A stretch of 12,543 bases of DNA, taken from the NCBI GenBank assembly GCA_964544635.1, contig CAZJCK010000082.1, positions 1 to 12,543 on the forward strand. Reading direction: 5' to 3'. Source of the stretch: CAZJCK01 sp964544635. Its GTDB lineage: Bacteria > Zixibacteria > MSB-5A5 > GN15 > FEB-12. The notes beneath the pieces are model-generated. The model was not told the DNA's origin, did not search any database, and saw only the letters and a list, made by a program, of their open reading frames with translations. Made by a program: the position numbers and the translations under genes. Positions 1-6,027 of the stretch are shown here, in pieces (the stretch's first letter is position 1; each line of letters begins with the position of its first letter).

Positions 1-533
1 ACTTCCAGTTCAAGCAGGTGTCGACCTCCCTGCTTATCTTCTCGGGTGTCTTCGTAGCCTGGTCCGGCGGATTTCTCATGCTCTGGCTGTACGGTCAGAA
101 CTGGTTCCTGGATGTATCGGTGCTGGGTATCGATCTGCAGCAACTGTTCCAGGTGCGGCCGTTCAACCTCTCTGTCGCTGTTTGGGTCGGCTTCCTGGCG
201 CTATTCGGTATTGCGACCGATGACGGCGTGATCATCTCGACCTACCTGCGCCAGGTATTCGATCGCGACAAGCCTTCGACTGTGGCGGCGGTGCGCGAAG
301 CTACCGTGGAGGCAGGGAAGCGACGTATTCGACCGGCTCTCATGACCAGCGCCACGACCATCCTGGCGCTCATCCCGATCCTGACATCAACCGGCAAAGG
401 CGCCGACATCATGGTGCCGATGGCCATTCCGTCGTTCGGCGGTATGGCCGTCGTGCTCGTCACCGTGTTCACTGTACCGGTGCTGTACTGTCTCTTAGCC
501 GAACGGCGCGTCAAGCACGGTGGCCTTGGCTGA
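1..533 (+). CDS. Heavy-metal efflux RND transporter, CusA/CzcA family, C-terminal part (5' end outside window)
   Basis: This is the tail of an inner-membrane proton-driven pump that, with periplasmic adaptor and outer-membrane channel partners, exports metal cations. The reading frame is open to the left edge (the codons before the GTG at 18 read FQFKQV), so the GTG is internal and the gene is cut by the window. About 176 residues remain, containing the last transmembrane helices of the roughly 1,000-residue family. Family hallmarks are the RRIRPALMT segment followed by TILALIPILTSTGKG and then MVPMAIPSFGGM, typical of the HME branch of RND pumps. In the helix before these, the motif ATDDGVIIS places Asp where E. 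coli CusA has the proton-relay Glu of AAEFGVV. The Lys of CusA's RPKAMT is Ala here, as CzcA-type proteins also lack it. The metal specificity (Cu/Ag or Zn/Co/Cd) cannot be told from this fragment. No terminator was seen after the stop. Confidence 0.88.
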   Translation, partial: FQFKQVSTSLLIFSGVFVAWSGGFLMLWLYGQNWFLDVSVLGIDLQQLFQVRPFNLSVAVWVGFLALFGIATDDGVIISTYLRQVFDRDKPSTVAAVREATVEAGKRRIRPALMTSATTILALIPILTSTGKGADIMVPMAIPSFGGMAVVLVTVFTVPVLYCLLAERRVKHGGLG

Positions 534-558
534 GCATTCTCTGCTTGCGGTCGCCGAA

Positions 559-587
559 TTAATTGTATACTCTTCAGTCGATATAAG
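559..587 (+). promoter_or_regulatory. Weak candidate promoter for the 672-1739 gene
   Basis: TTAATT at 559-564 and TATAAG at 582-587 are separated by 17 bases in an AT-rich patch of an otherwise GC-rich gap. The -10 matches the sigma70 consensus at 5 of 6 positions, the -35 at only 3 of 6. An alternative is TTGCGG at 545-550 with TATACT at 566-571, but its spacer is only 15 bases. I cannot choose between them, and read-through from the efflux gene is also possible. Confidence 0.3.
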
Positions 588-657
588 GTGGGTAGCTTCT
601 CTAAAAGTTCGGGGAGGGCATACTCATACCATTGGCAGCGATGTTGCGCTCAACTAT

Positions 658-663
658 GGGAGG
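658..663 (+). promoter_or_regulatory. Ribosome binding site deciding the start at 672
   Basis: GGGAGG lies 8 bases before the ATG at 672. The earlier in-frame GTG at 588 has no such site, and the ATG start exposes a proper signal peptide, so 672 is preferred. Confidence 0.7.
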
Positions 664-671
664 CAGGCTCA

Positions 672-1739
672 ATGAGTGTCATACGGCAATCACTGACGTG
701 TCTGGTCACAGGTATCTGCGTTTGTCTCGGCGGCCAGACGGCAACGGCCGAGTACTCGTATCAGGCGCCGACTGGCGGCGAAATCAAGTACCAACTCACA
801 GGGGAAGGCTTCTATTCGAAGAAGTCCTTCGACGAGGAGATCGAACTCGAGGAGTCGATAAAGGGAGGTAGCCTTGCCTTCAACTGGTACCGCACGCCAC
901 GCTTTGAACATCCCGATGTTCCCTTCGGCTTCATACCGTACAATTATCGTAGCAGCCAATTCCAGGTCGCCGGTTTCTACAGCAAGGAAGATTTTACCGT
1001 TACTTACGGGGGCGGCTTAACCGATACGTTTGGCGTAAAGAACTACGGCTTGGTGTTAAGCCAGGTCCAGTACGCCCAGTCGGGATTCTTCTCGATAGCA
1101 GAACTGCAGGCGCAAGGAATCGACGGACCGCAATTCAGGCATAGTCTGGCCGTCTTTACGGCTCGTGCTCTCATTGGCGGTCAAAACGAACGGGTTCGCG
1201 GGGGGGCCGGTCTGGGCGTTGAAAACCAGGCAGAAAACCTGATAGATGCCGTCCGCTCGGGAGAAGAGTCTTTCAGCATCATCTATGTTCCGCTGCTGTT
1301 CGAGATAACCCCGTCCCAGTTCTTCAGAATTGCAGTACTCCCAGAGTACGCCATCCCGGAAAACGGTCCGAGCTCTTACGAACTGCCGGTCGACATTTCT
1401 GGAATGCTTCCAGAGAACTGGATTGAACTCCGCTTCCGCTGGACACTGGCCGACGAGGAGCAGGGGTTTGCGTCGCATAAATTCAATGTGCAGGCACGAA
1501 AGCACTTCATGCAATCGTCTATTTTCTCCGAGCTCGAACTGTCATTCTTCGGAAGAGATCAGGATCGGAGCACAACCTTCATCGGCGGCGGCTTTGATTA
1601 CGTCTCCCGGTACAGCAGCCAACCCATTGCGTTCGGCGCGTTGGTCGGGTACCAGTCCGAGAGTGACTATCCAACCAAGAACGATAACTTCGCCGGCTTC
1701 GTACTGCGCGGTTCAATCAGCCTCTTCCTCCGCGACTGA
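672..1739 (+). CDS. Exported beta-rich protein of unknown family, probable outer-membrane protein
   Basis: I do not recognise the family. The 355-residue product starts with a plausible Sec signal peptide: MSVIRQ, then a hydrophobic stretch (LTCLVTGICVCL), with likely cleavage near TATA-EY at about residues 26-30. The Cys residues in the hydrophobic part are not in a clear lipobox. The mature part has no long hydrophobic helix. It shows many short segments alternating polar with aromatic or hydrophobic residues, such as FQVAGFYSKEDFTVTYGGG, and ends in FVLRGSISLFLRD, as in a beta-barrel whose last strand lies at the C-terminus. An earlier GTG at 588 would add 28 residues before the signal peptide and lacks a ribosome site. 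It follows the efflux pump gene with a 138-base gap and converges on hypB. A structural link to the pump is not shown; outer-membrane location is inferred from the signal peptide and strand pattern only. Confidence 0.75.
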   Translation: MSVIRQSLTCLVTGICVCLGGQTATAEYSYQAPTGGEIKYQLTGEGFYSKKSFDEEIELEESIKGGSLAFNWYRTPRFEHPDVPFGFIPYNYRSSQFQVAGFYSKEDFTVTYGGGLTDTFGVKNYGLVLSQVQYAQSGFFSIAELQAQGIDGPQFRHSLAVFTARALIGGQNERVRGGAGLGVENQAENLIDAVRSGEESFSIIYVPLLFEITPSQFFRIAVLPEYAIPENGPSSYELPVDISGMLPENWIELRFRWTLADEEQGFASHKFNVQARKHFMQSSIFSELELSFFGRDQDRSTTFIGGGFDYVSRYSSQPIAFGALVGYQSESDYPTKNDNFAGFVLRGSISLFLRD

Positions 1740-1760
1740 ACCTCCAATAATCGACATGAG

Positions 1761-1797
1761 AAAAAACGCCGGTCAACCTGACCGGCGCCTTCTCATT
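1761..1797 (-). terminator. Rho-independent terminator of hypAB, shared with the convergent plus-strand gene
   Basis: A perfect 9-bp stem (CGCCGGTCA at 1767-1775 with TGACCGGCG at 1779-1787) closes a 3-base loop. On the minus strand it is followed by six T (A-run at 1761-1766), so it fits the end of hypB, whose stop is about 30 bases upstream. On the plus strand the tail is only CCTTCTCATTT, making it a weaker terminator for the gene ending at 1739. Confidence 0.85.
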
Positions 1798-1814
1798 TGC
1801 ACTATTTGAGTCAC

Positions 1815-2480
1815 TCAGCCCTTCTTCACTTTCACCAGGCCGCGCAACCAGTCATACCACCCATCCAATCCGTCACCGGTGCGACAGGATGTCTCAAACA
1901 TCGTCAACTCACCGTTGATCTGGCGCGCATTCTGTTTGACCACGTCCATGTGAAAGTCGGTCAGTTCCAGCATGTCGATCTTGTTGATCACCATCGCCGA
2001 CGACCGACGAAACATGCCGGGATACTTCAACGGCTTGTCGTCGCCCTCGGTCACCGATATCAGCACCACTTTCATGTCCTCGCCCAGGTCGTAACTTGAC
2101 GGACAGACCAGGTTACCGACATTCTCGATGAACAACAGCTCGACTTCGTCAAGATCGAGTTGATCGGTTACCTTGGTCACCATGCGGGCATCGAGGTGAC
2201 AGGCGCCGCCGGTGACGATCGGGCGGACGATCGTCCCACCCGCTTTTTCCAGCCGCACGGCGTCGTTTTCTGTCTGGACATCCCCGGCAATGATCGCCAT
2301 GTTGACCTCCGAACCAAGCGCCGCCAGGGTTTTTTCCAGCAGGCTGGTCTTGCCCGAACCTGGGGAGCTGACCAGGTTGAGCGCCACAATGTTGCGCTCT
2401 GTCAGCCGATCGCGCAACGCTCCGGCCAGACGATCGTTCTCCGACAACACCTTCTGCTTTATATCCACTTTCTCAGGCAT
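1815..2480 (-). CDS. hypB: HypB, GTPase for nickel insertion into NiFe-hydrogenase
   Basis: HypB is a cytoplasmic SIMIBI-class GTPase that, with HypA, delivers nickel to the large subunit of NiFe hydrogenase; in some bacteria it also serves urease. At 221 residues it is the short form. The P-loop is SSPGSGKTS at residues 38-46, followed by IAGDVQTENDA (64-74). The inter-subunit metal site is present as Cys94-His95 in GGACHLDA and Cys126 in NLVCPSS. The guanine-specificity motif is NKID at 166-169. It lacks both the N-terminal CxxCGC site of E. coli HypB and the His-rich stretch found in some relatives, so it probably does not store nickel. The ATG is preceded by GGAGAG five bases upstream. 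It lies 20 bases after hypA and ends before a strong terminator, so hypA-hypB form a two-gene unit. No other hyp or hydrogenase gene is in the window. Confidence 0.96.
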   Translation of the reverse strand: MPEKVDIKQKVLSENDRLAGALRDRLTERNIVALNLVSSPGSGKTSLLEKTLAALGSEVNMAIIAGDVQTENDAVRLEKAGGTIVRPIVTGGACHLDARMVTKVTDQLDLDEVELLFIENVGNLVCPSSYDLGEDMKVVLISVTEGDDKPLKYPGMFRRSSAMVINKIDMLELTDFHMDVVKQNARQINGELTMFETSCRTGDGLDGWYDWLRGLVKVKKG

Positions 2481-2500
2481 ATCGACTCTCCGTTCACATC

Positions 2501-2851
2501 TTATGTACCGTCATCTACTTCTATATACGCAATCTCCAGCTCATCACCGGAAGACATTTCGATTCGCCGGCTCTCGCAATTGGGACAGATAAAGATGAAT
2601 TCGTTCACCTCGAAGCCGCGGCCGCACTCCTTGCACGTTCCCCGCACCGGCACCGTCTCGATCTTCAGTTCCGTGTTCTCCAAAACGGTGTCGCGGGTGA
2701 GCACGTCAAAGCCGAATTCAAGGGCGTCCGGAACGATATCGGTCAGCGCCCCGATCCGCAGCGCCACCACGTCAACCCGGGCATAACCGGCCTCTTCCAT
2801 CTTCTGGATGACCGCCTTGATGATCGAATCTGCTATCCCAAGCTCGTGCAC
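2501..2851 (-). CDS. hypA: HypA, nickel metallochaperone for hydrogenase maturation
   Basis: HypA binds nickel through its N-terminal MHE motif and, with HypB, hands it to the hydrogenase precursor. The 116-residue product has the family's usual length. The start codon is GTG and is followed directly by CAC GAG, giving His2 in the required position; CGGGAG upstream supports this start. The structural zinc site is two CxxC pairs, Cys73-Cys76 and Cys89-Cys92. The C-terminal part (GDELEIAYIEVD) is the usual acidic end. It is transcribed before hypB and appears to have its own promoter at 2881-2909. The kinase gene ends 111 bases upstream on the same strand, so some read-through into hypA is possible. 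Which nickel enzyme is served cannot be told here. Confidence 0.96.
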   Translation of the reverse strand: MHELGIADSIIKAVIQKMEEAGYARVDVVALRIGALTDIVPDALEFGFDVLTRDTVLENTELKIETVPVRGTCKECGRGFEVNEFIFICPNCESRRIEMSSGDELEIAYIEVDDGT

Positions 2852-2880
2852 GACCGCTCCCGGTGTTGTTGTCCGGTAGC

Positions 2881-2909
2881 AGTATACGACGGTATCGGTA
2901 CTGCGGCAA
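2881..2909 (-). promoter_or_regulatory. Sigma70-like promoter of hypA-hypB
   Basis: Reading the minus strand, TTGCCG (2909-2904) and TATACT (2886-2881) are spaced by exactly 17 bases. Transcription would start near 2874, leaving a leader of about 25 bases before the hypA GTG. A small inverted repeat (GCGGC and GCCGC around 2904-2920) overlaps the -35 box; whether a regulator binds it is unknown. Confidence 0.6.
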
Positions 2910-2962
2910 CAGCAGCCGCCAGGTTACATATGGGAGTAGTGAGTATGCGCGAAAGGGGAGTA

Positions 2963-5707
2963 TCAGCGACTGGCTACAGGCTTGCGTGACAGTTCGCTCC
3001 GGATGGCGCGGCCAATCTGTTCGAGAGTGTACGGCTTTTTGATGTAGGCGCCGGCGCCCAGCTTCTGCATCTCATTCACCCGCTCGGTGGCGGAATAGCC
3101 GGATACGATAATCGCTTTCTGCTGCGGATAGATTGCGCGTACCGCCCGGAAAGTGTCGAGGCCGTCAAAATCATCTTCCATGATCATGTCGAGGATTACC
3201 AGGTCGACCTCATGGCTGTCGAGGAATCTCAGCGCTGCCCGGCCGTTTTCCGCCGTGTATACGTGGTAGCCAAGCGCCTCGAGCAACTCGCGGGCGATGT
3301 CGCGCTGGGAGTCACTGTCATCGACAACCAGCAGCGACTCGTTTCCCTCAATAGCGCCGGGTGTTTCTGCAACTTCTTCATCCGGGGCGGGACAGCAGGG
3401 GAAGAAGAGCCGGAACACTGTCCCCTCGTCCGGCTGCGACTGGACATCGTAGAATCCCTTGTGGTCCTTCAAGATACCGTACACCACCGACAGTCCCAGA
3501 CCGCTGCCGCTGCCGCCACCCAGCTTCATCTTCTTTTTGGAGTAGTACGGCTCGAAGATCTTCCCGAGATCACCCGGCTTGATACCGCTCCCGGTATCAC
3601 GCACCGTGAGCACTACATACTGGCCGTTCGGTATCTTCTCCAGCGCCGGGAGGGTATCGGCGACATCGATGTACCCGGTTTCGATCGTCAGGCTGCCGGA
3701 CTCGTGCATGGCGTCGAAAGCATTTACCACCAGGTTCATGACCACCTTCGACAGGTGCGACGATGAACCCAGGACATAGGGCAACTCCAGTTCCATATTA
3801 CACTCGACCGTGATCCCTGGATGACTGTCGCGCAGACTTTCGAAGGAGCCGGACTCCAGATAGTCCCTGACCACGGCCGTGAGATGCAGCGGCTTCATCT
3901 CATAACGGCCCCGCCGCGCCAGCGCCAGGAGATCCTGGATGACATCGGCGGCGTTTCGGGCAGCCGACGAAATCTTCTCGATCTGGCGGCGCATCGGGCT
4001 GTCGTCCGGCAGCGTTCGCAGGATCAGTTCCGGGTAGCCGACCATCGGTCCGAGCATGTTGTTCAGATCGTGGGCCACGCCGCCTGCCAGAATACCCAGA
4101 GATTCCATGCGCTGTGCCCGGTCGAGCTTGAGCTGCAGTTCATCCCGCTGCTGCTCGGCCCGGCGGCGCTCGGTCACATCCTCATATGTTCCCAGCACAC
4201 CGATGACATTACCGTCACGGTCATGCAGCGGCGTCTTGTTGCTGCGCAACCACCGGATCGTGCCGTCCGGCAATTCCTGCGGCTCCTCGAAATCGAGTTT
4301 GGGACGGTTCGACTCCATAACTTCCCGATCGTCCCGCCGATACTGTTCGGCCGATTGTCGCCAGATCAGTTCGTAGTCGGACTTACCGATGATGGCCAGT
4401 GCCGTATTCAGGCCGGCATCGTCGGCGAACGACTGGTTGCAGCCGATATACCGCAACTCCAGATCTTTCCAGAAAACTCGCTGCGGGATATTGTTCAGTA
4501 CCAGTTGAAGCATCTGCTCAGACTGATAGAGCGCTTCCATCGCCAGCTTGCGGTCGGTTATATCCTGGATGACGCCCTCTGCAAAAATCGGCGTGCCATC
4601 CTCGTCACGAACCAGCCGGGCCTTGGAATGGATGTAGCGCCGCGCATTGTCGGACGCCCGTGTGATACGGAACTCGATATCGTAGGCGCCCTCGCCGGCC
4701 AGAAAACGTTTCAGCATCATACTCTTGCGTTCCCGATCATCGGGATGTACCTGGCCCTCGGTCACCGCAAGGGATACATTGGACGATGATCGATCCAGGC
4801 CATAGAGGGCAAATGCCTCCTCCGATCCCCAGATCGACTGATTCCGAATGTCGATCTGGAAGCTCCCCATACGAGCCACCCGCAGGGCGCTGGACAATCG
4901 CTCCTGGCTCAGGCGCAGGGCCTCCTCGGTCTTGCCACGCTCCTGCAACTCCTGCTCCAGCTTGTGAGTCCACGACTCCAACTCCTGCTGTACCCGGTGC
5001 ACCTCGGCCTCGCGTTCGCCGATCCGATTGAGCATGTCGTTGAAGGTCTCGATCAGGTAGCCGATCTCGTCCTCGGTCGTCTTCTCGGCGCGAAGCGTGT
5101 AATCGCGTTCCTGGCTTATCCGACCCGCTACCTGCGTAAGGTGCGCAATCGGTCGCGAGAGCAGGCGGCTCAGTCGCTTGGTAACAAGAAAAGCCACCAG
5201 CGGACCAAGTACCAGGAAGATGGTAATGAGTCCGAGATAGCGGCCAAGATGCACGTTTAATACTGACAGGGAGCCGTAAACGAACATACCCCCCACCGGC
5301 CGACCATCGTAGGTAAGGGCTCGAGCATATCTGAGATGGTCACCGTCGAATACCACCTCGTCGAACTGGGACAACTGAAGACTGTTTACCGATGCCGTAT
5401 CGCCGGGATAGGCATACACGACCCTCTGGGTACTGTCGGTTATGATCACCTGTTCGAACAGCGAGGCTTTGCTCATCTGCCGAACAGCATGTTCAAGACT
5501 GCTTCTTCGGTCGTGCACCAGTGCCTCGGTCAGGTGCGGTTCTGCAACTGACGCCAGGTCCTGTATATGGTGGCCGAGCGCCTGACGAAAGGATAACCTG
5601 TCATACGCCAGGAAGGAGACGAATGCGAGCACCAATACAATCATGGTGACCGACATAATAGTAATCGTCAGCTTCTGCTCTAACGGTGCACGTGACAGCA
5701 GTCTCAT
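2963..5707 (-). CDS. Membrane hybrid sensor histidine kinase with HAMP, two PAS domains and a C-terminal receiver
   Basis: This protein senses an unknown signal and autophosphorylates. Numbering from the ATG at 5707 (914 residues): helix 1 at about 13-35, an extracytoplasmic sensor of about 120 residues with no family I can name, helix 2 at about 157-176, HAMP at about 177-230, a coiled coil, PAS/PAC one at about 275-387 (ending GVIQDITDRK), PAS/PAC two at about 393-517 (ending TYEDVTERR). The H box is GGVAHDLNN with phospho-accepting His546. The ATPase domain has Asn658 and Asn662 in NLVVNAF, DTGSGI at 704-709 and GSGSGLGLSVVYG at 732-744. The receiver at about 790-905 keeps the acidic pair Asp796-Asp797, phospho-acceptor Asp840, Ser869 and Lys891, so it looks active. 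There is no output domain and no neighbouring regulator or Hpt gene. An upstream ATG at 5746 would add 13 residues, but AGGAGAG favours 5707. It precedes hypAB on the same strand. Confidence 0.93.
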   Translation of the reverse strand: MRLLSRAPLEQKLTITIMSVTMIVLVLAFVSFLAYDRLSFRQALGHHIQDLASVAEPHLTEALVHDRRSSLEHAVRQMSKASLFEQVIITDSTQRVVYAYPGDTASVNSLQLSQFDEVVFDGDHLRYARALTYDGRPVGGMFVYGSLSVLNVHLGRYLGLITIFLVLGPLVAFLVTKRLSRLLSRPIAHLTQVAGRISQERDYTLRAEKTTEDEIGYLIETFNDMLNRIGEREAEVHRVQQELESWTHKLEQELQERGKTEEALRLSQERLSSALRVARMGSFQIDIRNQSIWGSEEAFALYGLDRSSSNVSLAVTEGQVHPDDRERKSMMLKRFLAGEGAYDIEFRITRASDNARRYIHSKARLVRDEDGTPIFAEGVIQDITDRKLAMEALYQSEQMLQLVLNNIPQRVFWKDLELRYIGCNQSFADDAGLNTALAIIGKSDYELIWRQSAEQYRRDDREVMESNRPKLDFEEPQELPDGTIRWLRSNKTPLHDRDGNVIGVLGTYEDVTERRRAEQQRDELQLKLDRAQRMESLGILAGGVAHDLNNMLGPMVGYPELILRTLPDDSPMRRQIEKISSAARNAADVIQDLLALARRGRYEMKPLHLTAVVRDYLESGSFESLRDSHPGITVECNMELELPYVLGSSSHLSKVVMNLVVNAFDAMHESGSLTIETGYIDVADTLPALEKIPNGQYVVLTVRDTGSGIKPGDLGKIFEPYYSKKKMKLGGGSGSGLGLSVVYGILKDHKGFYDVQSQPDEGTVFRLFFPCCPAPDEEVAETPGAIEGNESLLVVDDSDSQRDIARELLEALGYHVYTAENGRAALRFLDSHEVDLVILDMIMEDDFDGLDTFRAVRAIYPQQKAIIVSGYSATERVNEMQKLGAGAYIKKPYTLEQIGRAIRSELSRKPVASR

Positions 5708-5718
5708 ACAGTGAGTTG

Positions 5719-5725
5719 CTCTCCT
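5719..5725 (-). promoter_or_regulatory. Ribosome binding site supporting the kinase start at 5707
   Basis: AGGAGAG on the minus strand lies 11 bases before the ATG at 5707. The spacing is slightly long, but the alternative ATG at 5746 has only a weak GGCGAG right next to it. Confidence 0.5.
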
Positions 5726-5940
5726 GGTTCGGCACGGCGTCATCATCTCGCCGTCGTTGCGGTGTTCCCTGTACCTTCGATTTCCGCAGTGCCGTTGTCC
5801 GGAATGACGCGGCCGGCTCCCCGCTGGAACCGTCGCGAGCTTTCCCTTTGTCTAAGAGATCGGCATATACGGCAGTTTGCTGAGCCGCCGGAAGTTGCAG
5901 CGCGCTACGGAGCGACAGTGCTGTGCATGAAATCAACTAC

Positions 5941-5955
5941 GTTTCAGTGTGAAAC
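5941..5955. repeat. Perfect short palindrome GTTTCA-GTG-TGAAAC
   Basis: The 6-base arms are perfect inverted repeats around a 3-base centre, lying about 235 bases upstream of the kinase start and next to the lpd terminator. The size and symmetry suit a dimeric repressor's operator, but with no promoter identified beside it this is only a candidate. It could also be chance. Confidence 0.4.
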
Positions 5956-5965
5956 AAGAGTATGG

Positions 5966-6000
5966 AAAAAACCCCCTCCTCCCAACAAGGGAGAGGGGGT
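5966..6000 (-). terminator. Rho-independent terminator of the aceE-aceF-lpd operon
   Basis: The arms at 5971-5983 and 5989-6000 pair over 12 bases with one bulged C and a 5-base loop. The stem is almost entirely C opposite G. On the minus strand it is followed by six T (A-run 5966-5971). It starts 28 bases after the lpd stop. The CCCTC/GAGGG style resembles intergenic hairpins repeated many times in some genomes. Confidence 0.85.
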
Positions 6001-6027
6001 GAAGAGTTGTCGAATGCCGTGAGATCG

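Larger units (their letters stand above)
5708..6027. other. Intergenic region between lpd and the kinase gene
   Basis: This 320-base gap holds the lpd terminator (5966-6000), a palindrome (5941-5955) and the ribosome site of the kinase (5719-5725). The terminator implies that the kinase has its own promoter somewhere in 5747-5965, but I see no convincing pair of boxes; a TATATG near 5865-5870 on the minus strand lacks a good -35. The short open frames here have no recognisable protein features. Confidence 0.6.

Noticed and set aside
588..671. Extension of the exported protein to the GTG at 588
   Set aside because: It would place 28 residues before the signal peptide and has no ribosome site, whereas GGGAGG precedes the ATG at 672.
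2921..2962. Three GAGTA copies (plus strand) just after the kinase stop
   Set aside because: Irregular spacing and short unit; not distinguishable from chance, and there is no hairpin with a T-run that would make it a terminator.
5601..5936. Minus-strand 111-residue open frame overlapping the start of the kinase
   Set aside because: It overlaps the kinase N-terminal coding sequence by about 100 bases in another frame and shows no hydrophobic, domain or ribosome-site signal.
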